A DNA stretch of 33,991 nucleotides from positions 1 to 33,991 of the forward strand of contig CAYYZY010000075.1 in assembly GCA_964475955.1 (NCBI GenBank), in the 5' to 3' direction. Numbering within the stretch: position 1 is the stretch's first letter; each line of letters opens with the position of its first letter. Source of the DNA: DATKZH01 sp964475955 (lineage in GTDB: Bacteria; Planctomycetota; Planctomycetia; Pirellulales; Thermoguttaceae). Positions 15,161 to 21,751 of the stretch are shown piece after piece. The notes under the pieces were generated by a model that had not been told where the DNA came from, ran no database searches, and saw only the letters and a list, made by a program, of their open reading frames with translations. The position numbers and the translations under genes were made by a program.

Positions 15161-17854
15161 TCATTCGTCCGAGAGCGACTTGCGCAGGATGACGACCTCT
15201 TCATCCCGCTCGTCGGACGGTTCGAAGCCCCGGCTCTGGAGCGTGGCCAGGGCTCGGGCGTTGCTCTTGGCCGTCTCGGCCACGACGCTCTGGACGCCCC
15301 ACCGGTCGGCCACCTCGAGGCAGTAGTCGGTGAGCAGCCCCCCCAGCCCGCGGCCCTGCCAGCGGTCGGCCACGAGCACGGCGTATTCGGCCGCCTCGTG
15401 GTTGACGTCGGCGACCAGCCGCCCCACGCCGAGCAGCTTGCGCGTCCCCTCGTCGTCGGCCTCCGCCACGATGCCGATCTCGCGGTCGTAGTCGAGAAAG
15501 CAATAGCGGGCGGCCATTTCGTGGGTGGTCTGCTTGAATAGGTAGCTGAAGCGGAACCAGATCGACTCCTGCGAGCAGGCGGCCAGCAAGTCGTGCCACA
15601 TGGGCTCGTCTTCCGGCTTGATGGGGCGGAGCGTCACCTCGGTGCCGTCCTTCAGTCGCCGGTCGGTGACGAACTCGTCGGGATAGGGGCGGATGGCCAG
15701 ATGGGCGTACGGGCGGATCGGGTGCACGACCGTCTCCTGGTCGACGACGACGCGCGCGTCCAAGGCGATCACGTCCTCCGGCGTGACCAAGAGCGGGTTG
15801 ACGTCGAGCTCCTTGATCTCCGGGTAGTCGGCCACGAGGTACGAGAATCGCATGATCACTTCGATGAGCCGATCGATGTTCACCCCGGGGCGCCCGCGGT
15901 AGCCCTGCAACAGCGGCCACGACTTGAGCGATTCGAGCATCCGGCGGGTGAGCGACTCGTTGAGCGGCGGAAGGCCGAGGGCGCGGTCGCGGAACACCTC
16001 GGCCGCCGTGCCGCCCATGCCGATCATGATCACGGCCCCGAAGACCGGGTCCTTCTTGGCGCCGACGATCAGCTCGAAGCTGCTCGGATAGCTCACCATC
16101 TTCTGCACGGTGACGCCGACGATGTTCGCCTCGGGGCGACGCTCGGCGGCGGTCGCGACCATCCGTTCGAACGACCGGGTGACGGCTTCGTCGGAGGCCA
16201 GGTTCAGGGCGACGCCCCCAACGTCGGTCTTGTGCGTGATCTGCGGCGAGTGGATCTTCATCACCACCGGGTATCCCTCGCGACGCGCGAGCCGAACCGC
16301 CTCTTCCGGCGACCGCGCCAGGTACGGCTTGGTGACCGGGATCTCGTACGCCTCGAGAAACGCCTTGGAGACGTTCTCCGAGAGGACCGAAGCCCCCTCG
16401 CTGAGGATCGTGTCGAACACGCCGCGGAGCCGCTGGCGGTCCAACGTAAACGACACGGGAAGGTTGCGCGGCGTCTCGTGGAGGATGGCCAGGTTGCGGG
16501 CGAAGGAGACCAGGTGCATGAACGCCCGGACGGCCTTCTCCGGCGTGTTGTACGTGGGCACGCCGGCCTCGGTGAGAAGCTCGATGCCTTCGGAGACGGT
16601 GTGTCCGCCGATCCAGGCGGACAGCACCGGCTTGTGCGCCCGGTTGGCCACTTCGCCGACGGCCATGGCCGTCCCGGTGGGGTTGGTCATCGCCTGGGGC
16701 GTGAGGATGACGAGCACGGCGTCGACGCCCTTGTCTTGCAACACGAGGTCGAGGGCCTTGGCGAAACGCTCCGGTGGCGCGTCGCCGAGCACGTCGACCG
16801 GGTTGCCCCGCGACCAGAACGCCGGGAGGGCCTCGTTGAGCTTCGCGAGGGTTTCTTCCGAGAGTCGGGCCAGGTGGCCGTCGCGGTCGATCAAGGCGTC
16901 GGTGGTCATCACCCCGGGGCCGCCGGCGTTGGTGATGATCGCCAGCCGATCGCCCTTGGCCGGCCTCTGCCGGGCCAACAGCTCGGCGCAGTCGAACATG
17001 TCCTCGATCTGGAAGATCCGCTCGATGCCCGCACGCTGGAACGCCGCGGCGTAGACGGCGTCGACGCCGACCATCGCCCCCGTGTGCGAAGCCGCCGCCT
17101 GGGCCGATTCGGTGAAGCGGCCCGCCTTAAACGCGACGATCGGCTTGGTTCGGGCGAACGCGCGCCCGGCGGAGACGAACTCGCGGGCCTCGCTGATCGA
17201 CTCGACGTAGAGGATGATCGACTCCGTCTCGGTGGCGGAGCCGAAGTAGTCGATCAGGTCGGCCATCGACACGTCGAGCATGTTGCCCACGGAGACGAAG
17301 TAGGAGAAGCCGATCCCTTCGTCGATGGCCCAGTCCAACACCGACGTGCACAGGGCCCCCGACTGCGAGATGAAGCCGATGTGGCCCTTGTCGGGGGTGG
17401 CAGCGGCGAAGCTGGCGTTCAGGTGGAGGCCCGGCACGATGATGCCCAGGCAATTCGGGCCCAGGATCCTCATGCCGTCGAACTTGGCCTGCTCCTCCAA
17501 GACCCGATTCTCCAGCTCGCGCCCCTCCTTGCCGATCTCCCGGAAACCGGCCGAGATGATCACGATGCCCCGGGTGCCCGCCTCGCCGCACTCGCGGATG
17601 ATCCCCGGCACGGTCTTGGCGGGCGTGCAAACCACCGCCAGATCGGGGGGGTGGGGGAGGCTGGGGATGTCCTTGTGGGCCTCGATGCCCTGCACCGACT
17701 CCCGACGCATGTTCACCGGATAGACCACCCCGCGGAACCCCGAGCCAATCAGGTTCCGCAGCACCGTGTATCCCACGCTGGTGGGCGAATCGCTCGCCCC
17801 GATGACCGCCACTCGATGCGGGTTGAAGATCTTGTCGAGGTTGAGAATGCTCAC
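15161..17854 (-). CDS. ADP-forming acyl-CoA synthetase fused to a GNAT acetyltransferase domain
   Basis: The product is 897 aa. In order: a CoA-binding Rossmann domain (about 5-135, VAVIGASDSPTSVG), a succinyl-CoA-ligase-like domain (about 150-300) with the phosphorylatable histidine H257 in ASHTGAMVG, a third ligase subdomain, an ATP-grasp domain (about 490-720), and a GNAT domain (about 735-890) with the acetyl-CoA loop QGRGLGG. Related fused proteins act either as acetate-CoA ligases (ADP-forming) or, as in Salmonella Pat, as protein lysine acetyltransferases whose ligase half is reported inactive. Keeping H257 favours an active ligase here. GTG 17854 is preceded by AGGAG at six bases; a further-upstream start would add a non-family tail. 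Confidence 0.87.
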   Translation of the reverse strand: MSILNLDKIFNPHRVAVIGASDSPTSVGYTVLRNLIGSGFRGVVYPVNMRRESVQGIEAHKDIPSLPHPPDLAVVCTPAKTVPGIIRECGEAGTRGIVIISAGFREIGKEGRELENRVLEEQAKFDGMRILGPNCLGIIVPGLHLNASFAAATPDKGHIGFISQSGALCTSVLDWAIDEGIGFSYFVSVGNMLDVSMADLIDYFGSATETESIILYVESISEAREFVSAGRAFARTKPIVAFKAGRFTESAQAAASHTGAMVGVDAVYAAAFQRAGIERIFQIEDMFDCAELLARQRPAKGDRLAIITNAGGPGVMTTDALIDRDGHLARLSEETLAKLNEALPAFWSRGNPVDVLGDAPPERFAKALDLVLQDKGVDAVLVILTPQAMTNPTGTAMAVGEVANRAHKPVLSAWIGGHTVSEGIELLTEAGVPTYNTPEKAVRAFMHLVSFARNLAILHETPRNLPVSFTLDRQRLRGVFDTILSEGASVLSENVSKAFLEAYEIPVTKPYLARSPEEAVRLARREGYPVVMKIHSPQITHKTDVGGVALNLASDEAVTRSFERMVATAAERRPEANIVGVTVQKMVSYPSSFELIVGAKKDPVFGAVIMIGMGGTAAEVFRDRALGLPPLNESLTRRMLESLKSWPLLQGYRGRPGVNIDRLIEVIMRFSYLVADYPEIKELDVNPLLVTPEDVIALDARVVVDQETVVHPIRPYAHLAIRPYPDEFVTDRRLKDGTEVTLRPIKPEDEPMWHDLLAACSQESIWFRFSYLFKQTTHEMAARYCFLDYDREIGIVAEADDEGTRKLLGVGRLVADVNHEAAEYAVLVADRWQGRGLGGLLTDYCLEVADRWGVQSVVAETAKSNARALATLQSRGFEPSDERDEEVVILRKSLSDE

Positions 17855-17931
17855 TTTGCGCTCCTGCCAACGGGGGGGCATCCCGCCCCTCGCCCGCACG
17901 TCAATCCCGTGGAATGGGCCACAACCTGTCA

Positions 17932-17960
17932 ATCATAGTACGTCGACGAAGACAGCGGAA
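17932..17960 (-). promoter_or_regulatory. Possible promoter for the acyl-CoA synthetase gene
   Basis: TTCCGC (17960-17955) and TATGAT (17937-17932) are separated by 17 bp on the minus strand, about 77 bases before GTG 17854. The -35 box is weak. Confidence 0.28.
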
Positions 17961-18219
17961 GAATTGATGTTTGCGGAGAATGGCCAAAACACAAAGCTTA
18001 CGGGGAATCCGGTATTCCCAGCGAAGGTGAGGCATGTGCCGTTTGGGGGGACTGCTTCGCCGCAACACAGCCCAGCTTACCACTCGGGGGGCCTACCGGA
18101 TAGGGTGGGTGCAGGGTGACGAAACTGCGTCAACGGGGACGGGACCTGACCCGGCGCCTGCCCGCCCTGTGTCCGGGTCTCTTGGGCCTGTACGTTCGGT
18201 GCCGCCGGCGCGATCCAAA

Positions 18220-18288
18220 CCAACCCGAAGCGCAAGCGAAGAAAGACAGCGCGGCGCAACTCGTTTCCTCGCTTGCACTTCGGGTTGG
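18220..18288. repeat. Inverted repeat, 20-bp arms (CCAACCCGAAGCGCAAGCGA)
   Basis: The arm at 18220-18239 is complementary to 18269-18288 with one mismatch, leaving a 29-base loop. The AACCCGAAGCGCAAGCGA sequence is, to my knowledge, a recurrent non-coding repeat of planctomycete genomes. Confidence 0.65.
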
Positions 18289-18353
18289 TGGACAACAGCC
18301 GAATCTCCCCGCACCGCCGCATTCCGCACCAAGCCCAACAGACGGCCCTGCGA

Positions 18354-19256
18354 TCAACGGTTTCCCAGAAGCCGGGAGAGAGCACCGTCAATTTCCGGAT
18401 CGGCAAAGGAGAAGCCGGTGCTCTGCAACCGTCGGGGCACCACGCGCGCGCTGGCCAAGAGCAGCTCGTCGGCCATCTGGCCCAACGCCGCCCGCAGCGC
18501 GAAGGCGGGCGCAGGCACCACGGCGGGTCGTTTCATGGCGCGGCCCAAGGCGCGGGTGAACTGGCGGTTGGTGACCGGCTGCGGGGCGACGGCGTTGACC
18601 GGGCCTTCGAGCGTGTCGGTCGAAAGCGCGTGGCGGACCACGCCGACCAGGTCGTCGCGCGTGATCCAACTGACGTATTGCCGGCCGCTTCCGAGCGGTC
18701 CGCCGAGTCCGCATCGAAATACGGGCAGCATCTTGGCCAGCGCGCCGCCATGAGCGCCGAGCACCATCCCGGTGCGCAACTGCACCACGCGAATGCCCGC
18801 CTCGCTCGCCACGCGCGAGGCCCCTTCCCACCGGCGGCACACCTCGGCCAGGAAGCCGTTGCCGTGCGGGCTCCCTTCGTCGAGCTCTTCGTCGCCACGG
18901 TCTCCGTAGAAGCCGATCGCCGAGGCCGAGATCAGCACCGCCGGCCGGCTGGCCAGCCGGACGAGCGTTCGGGCGACGAGCTCGGTGCCGCGGACGCGGC
19001 TGTTGCGGATCCGCGTCTTCTTGGCCTCGGTCCAGCGGCCTTCGGCGATGTTCTCGCCGGCCAGGTGGACGACCGCGTCGAACCCTTCGAGGCCCGCCGC
19101 GTCGATCTCGCCGGCGCCCGGGTTCCACCCGATCTCCGGCTCGCCCTGCTTCGGCTCCCGGCGGACCAGGCGCCACACCTCGTGCCCCTCGCCGCCCAGC
19201 CCGGCGACCAGGGCCGACCCAACGAATCCGCTTGCGCCGCTCACGAGGACCTTCAT
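18354..19256 (-). CDS. TIGR01777-family NAD-dependent epimerase/dehydratase (YfcH-like)
   Basis: The product is a 300-aa extended short-chain dehydrogenase fold. The dinucleotide-binding motif GASGFVGSAL lies at 7-16, VVHLAGENIAEGRW near 62-75 and the ISASAIGFYGD segment near 108-118; all are typical of the YfcH/SDR39U1 group. The C-terminal part (TNRQFTRALGRAMKRP onward) matches the DUF1731 tail of that family. The family is widespread, its substrate is unknown, and the protein has no signal peptide. ATG 19256 coincides with the family N-terminus; the ribosome site upstream is poor. It stands alone between a repeat-rich gap and the DUF1080 gene. Confidence 0.87.
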   Translation of the reverse strand: MKVLVSGASGFVGSALVAGLGGEGHEVWRLVRREPKQGEPEIGWNPGAGEIDAAGLEGFDAVVHLAGENIAEGRWTEAKKTRIRNSRVRGTELVARTLVRLASRPAVLISASAIGFYGDRGDEELDEGSPHGNGFLAEVCRRWEGASRVASEAGIRVVQLRTGMVLGAHGGALAKMLPVFRCGLGGPLGSGRQYVSWITRDDLVGVVRHALSTDTLEGPVNAVAPQPVTNRQFTRALGRAMKRPAVVPAPAFALRAALGQMADELLLASARVVPRRLQSTGFSFADPEIDGALSRLLGNR

Positions 19257-19287
19257 CTTCCAGGGCCGAGTCCTTTTGTCATTGTTT

Positions 19288-19347
19288 GCTCCGCGAACAA
19301 GCGCTTATCGCGGAGCGAGCTGTCGGGAACGCCCTCTGCGGCGTTCC
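19288..19347. repeat. Two adjacent hairpins upstream of the epimerase
   Basis: GCTCCGCGA (19288-19296) pairs with TCGCGGAGC (19308-19316), and GGAACGCC (19326-19333) pairs with GGCGTTCC (19340-19347). The second resembles the palindrome at 158-179. They lie just downstream of the DUF1080 gene (ending 19458) and could terminate it. Confidence 0.45.
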
Positions 19348-19457
19348 GTCTCCGTGCCGATTCTCCCAAGGGGCTCCAAGCGCAACGCCGATCGCTGACT
19401 GCTGATGGCTTGGTTGTTGCTTTGCGAGGAATTCTACGCCGACGGGCAAGCGCGGAC

Positions 19458-20066
19458 TCAGCGCGGCCGCTTCTCCGGCTTCTCCGGCTTCTCCGGCTTC
19501 TCCGTCTTGATGCGGATGCAGCGGAAACGAAAGTCGCCCTTTTCGCGTTGGAGGCCGAGGCCCAGGTCGGGGTTGTCGCCCAGCTTCCACTGCTTCTCGA
19601 TCGCGTGGCCGTTGAGCTTGATCACGCCGACGCCGTCGGTGAAGGCCAGCTCCAGGTCGTTCCACTCGCCGGGCGGTTTGCAGTGCGGGGCGTAGCGTTT
19701 CGTGTCCGGGTAGGAATTCGGGTAGTCGCGGAGTTGGAACTGCTTGCCGTGCAGGCAGAGGCCCGAGTCGGCCCCCTTGGCGGCCAGGAACTGGAGCCGA
19801 ATCGTCGACGTGCGGCCGAACCGGGCCTCGGAGAAGAGGTGGCTTCGGGCCTTGTCGCATTCGAGCCGGATCGCGCCGTCGACCACGCTCCAGCCGCTCG
19901 CGTCGCCGGTGTCCTTGCCGCGCCACGTCGACGGGTACCAGCCCGAGAGGTCCTTGCCGTTGTCGAGCCGCGTGAAGCCCGGCTCGAGCTTGAATTCCTC
20001 GGCCGATAGGCAAAGGGGAAGTGCAGCGACGAGGAGCAGGAGCACGAAAACAGGGAAACGCTTCAT
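19458..20066 (-). CDS. Secreted DUF1080 family protein, second copy, with EKP-repeat tail
   Basis: The product is 202 aa: a signal peptide (about 1-22, ending LSA) followed by a PF06439 domain with DNGKDLSGWYPSTW near 35-48, ADSGLCLHGKQFQLRDYPNS, EWNDLELAFTDGVGVIKLNG and GLGLQREKGDFRFRCIRIK. It is shorter than, and clearly diverged from, the copy at 9320-10012. The C-terminus runs into EKPEKPEKPEKRPR, encoded by a 9-bp tandem repeat. GGAGGAGG lies eight bases before ATG 20066. It follows the Gfo/Idh gene on the same strand after 182 bp, a pairing expected for export-side oxidation and cleavage of glycosides. Confidence 0.85.
   Translation of the reverse strand: MKRFPVFVLLLLVAALPLCLSAEEFKLEPGFTRLDNGKDLSGWYPSTWRGKDTGDASGWSVVDGAIRLECDKARSHLFSEARFGRTSTIRLQFLAAKGADSGLCLHGKQFQLRDYPNSYPDTKRYAPHCKPPGEWNDLELAFTDGVGVIKLNGHAIEKQWKLGDNPDLGLGLQREKGDFRFRCIRIKTEKPEKPEKPEKRPR
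19471..19506. repeat. 9-bp tandem repeat (TTCTCCGGC) inside the DUF1080 gene
   Basis: About four units of TTCTCCGGC run from 19471; the last is degenerate. On the coding strand they encode EKP tripeptides at the extreme C-terminus, so copy-number change would not disturb the frame or the fold. Confidence 0.8.
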
Positions 20067-20183
20067 CAGGAATCCTCCTCCGGGTGTTGGGCCGTCATGA
20101 AGTTACGATATCTTTCGAGCCGCCGCACTGCGGCGAAGCGTACGGGTTCTCGTCAACCTGCGGTGATTCCATCGCCGGCTCGG

Positions 20184-20232
20184 CGTGGGGCACGTTTCCA
20201 ACGTGCCGGGCACGAGGGAATCGTGCCCCACG
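20184..20232. repeat. Hairpin with 11-bp perfect arms (CGTGGGGCACG)
   Basis: CGTGGGGCACG (20184-20194) is exactly complementary to 20222-20232, with an inner GGCACG/CGTGCC palindrome. It lies between the Gfo/Idh stop (20249) and the DUF1080 start (20066), where it could reduce read-through into the DUF1080 gene. Confidence 0.6.
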
Positions 20233-20248
20233 GTCGGTCCTCCCAATA

Positions 20249-21595
20249 CTACAGCCCCCAGCCGTCGCGGTACTCGCGGCGGAGGTACTGGTTGGCCTCC
20301 TCGCAGTTGGTGATCCGCATGGCCTCGGCGTCGTACTCGATCTTGCGGTTGAGCTTCATGGCGATGTTGCCCAGCAGGTACGCCTCGGTTAAGGGGCCGG
20401 CGTAGCTGAAGGGGCAGCTTGGCCGCTCGGGGTCGCTCTCCCGGATCCCGGCGAGCCACTCGGCGTACATGTCGCCGTAGCGGGGGAGGGTCTTGGGAAC
20501 CGACGCGAACTCCGCGGAGGCGGCCGACTTGTTGCCCGTCCCCAGCGTCGCCTTGCTGCCGATGATGAGCATGCCGCCGTCGGGCACGCTGTTCATGCCG
20601 GCCAGCTCCGGCGACGGCCGGTTGCCGCCGTCGTACCAGTAGACGGCCACCGGCCCCCGGTCGCCCTTGGCGGGAAAGTTGAACCGCAGCGTGCTCGACT
20701 CGGGGTACATGTCGGTCACCGGGCCCGACGTCTCGACCACCTCGACGCTCTCCGGCTGGTCCAGCTCCAGCCCGCAGTAGGCCGGCGACCACATGTGCGG
20801 CGCAATGTCGCCCAGCGCGCCCGTGCCGAAGTCCCACCAGCCGCGCCAGACGAACGGGTGGTACACTTGGTCGTGCTTGCACGACTTCAGCTTGCGGGCC
20901 GGGTGGTCCTCGGGCCACTGGGCCACGAAGGGCCGCATGGGGGCCGGGCCGATGAACAGGTCCCACTGGAGGTTGTCGGGCACGGGGTCTTCGCCCGGAG
21001 GCGTGTCGGCCCCTTGGGTCCAGATCGGGCGGTTCGTCCAGAAGTGGGCCTCCCGGACCTCGCCGATCGCGCCGCTTCGGATGACCTCCACCGTACGGAT
21101 CGTTCCTTCGCTTCCGCGCGACGGCGTGCCCATGTGCGTCGAGAGCTTGTTCCTGGCGGCCACTTCGGCCATCACCCGGGCTTCGCGCACGCACCAGGTG
21201 AGCGGCTTTTCGCAGTAGCAGTGTAGCCCCTGCTCCATGGCGGGCACGCTGGCCGGGGCGTGGCAGTGGTCGGGCGTGCTGACGACGACGGCGTCGAGGC
21301 GTTTCTCCTCGGCGAGCAGCTTGCGGAAGTCGACGTACGTCTTGGCATCGGGGAAGCGCCGGGCGGCGCCGTCGAGGCGGCGGCGGTCGACGTCGCACAG
21401 GGCCACGATGTTCGCGCCCTGCCCGGCCACGCCCTTCAGGTTGGCCCCGCCGCGCCCGCCGGAGCCGATCATGCCGACGTTCACCTTCTCGTTGGCCGTG
21501 TAGCCGCGCGCGAGCCCGCCGGGAACGATCGTCAACGCCGCCGCCGCAGCCGCCGAGGACTTGAGGCACTCACGCCGGGTCATGCGGGGGTCCAT
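20249..21595 (-). CDS. Tat-exported Gfo/Idh/MocA family oxidoreductase
   Basis: The product is 448 aa. A twin-arginine signal (TRRECLKSS, 6-14, followed by an Ala-rich hydrophobic stretch) implies folding with its cofactor before export. VGMIGSGGRGGANL (40-53) is the NAD(P)-binding loop and CEKP (128-131) carries the conserved catalytic-site lysine. The C-terminal half has the planctomycete-type insertions (GDIAPHMWSP). Such proteins oxidise or reduce sugars and glycosides, often at C3; the substrate is unknown. AAAGGAG six bases before ATG 21595 sets the start; a second in-frame ATG 12 bases later would also keep the Tat motif. The DUF1080 gene lies downstream. Confidence 0.88.
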   Translation of the reverse strand: MDPRMTRRECLKSSAAAAAALTIVPGGLARGYTANEKVNVGMIGSGGRGGANLKGVAGQGANIVALCDVDRRRLDGAARRFPDAKTYVDFRKLLAEEKRLDAVVVSTPDHCHAPASVPAMEQGLHCYCEKPLTWCVREARVMAEVAARNKLSTHMGTPSRGSEGTIRTVEVIRSGAIGEVREAHFWTNRPIWTQGADTPPGEDPVPDNLQWDLFIGPAPMRPFVAQWPEDHPARKLKSCKHDQVYHPFVWRGWWDFGTGALGDIAPHMWSPAYCGLELDQPESVEVVETSGPVTDMYPESSTLRFNFPAKGDRGPVAVYWYDGGNRPSPELAGMNSVPDGGMLIIGSKATLGTGNKSAASAEFASVPKTLPRYGDMYAEWLAGIRESDPERPSCPFSYAGPLTEAYLLGNIAMKLNRKIEYDAEAMRITNCEEANQYLRREYRDGWGL

Positions 21596-21686
21596 GGGGT
21601 GCTCCTTTCGGGGATGGGGGAATGGTGGGGAGGGATGGTTAACATGTGGGGTGGGTGCAACGTACTAGGCGCTTGTCCGCTCGCGT

Positions 21687-21735
21687 GCGAGGCGGAGCCT
21701 CGCGGTAGGGTGTTCCCAGGCGAAGCCTGGGAACA
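21687..21735. repeat. Two palindromes: GCGAGGC/GCCTCGC and TGTTCCCAGGC/GCCTGGGAACA
   Basis: 21687-21703 is a perfect 7-bp-arm hairpin with a GGA loop. 21711-21735 is a perfect 11-bp-arm hairpin with a GAA loop. They sit 16 bases downstream of the reductase stop (21752) and upstream of the Gfo/Idh promoter region, so a terminator role is possible. Nearby 21651-21660 (GGGTGGGTGC) resembles an arm of the 109-bp repeat. Confidence 0.65.
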
Positions 21736-21751
21736 AGTGCGCGCGGCCTGT

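Larger units (their letters stand above)
17855..18353. other. 500-bp gap without a supported gene
   Basis: No open frame here looks like protein. The part nearest 17855 is the leader of the acyl-CoA synthetase gene. The middle (about 17940-18080) is lower in GC than most of the window and contains a small palindrome (GGGAAT...ATTCCC near 18004-18020). 18103-18113 (AGGGTGGGTGC) resembles an arm of the 109-bp repeat. 18220-18288 is a separate inverted repeat, listed on its own. Confidence 0.5.

Noticed and set aside
15593..17938. 781-codon open frame on the plus strand
   Set aside because: Antisense to the clearly recognised acyl-CoA synthetase/GNAT gene and without motifs.
17901..18083. 60-codon basic minus-strand frame that might be an insertion-sequence scrap
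   Set aside because: No transposase motif, no ribosome site and no terminal repeats.
21639..21751. Small gene upstream of the Gfo/Idh gene
   Set aside because: The open frames run through two perfect palindromes and show no ribosome site.
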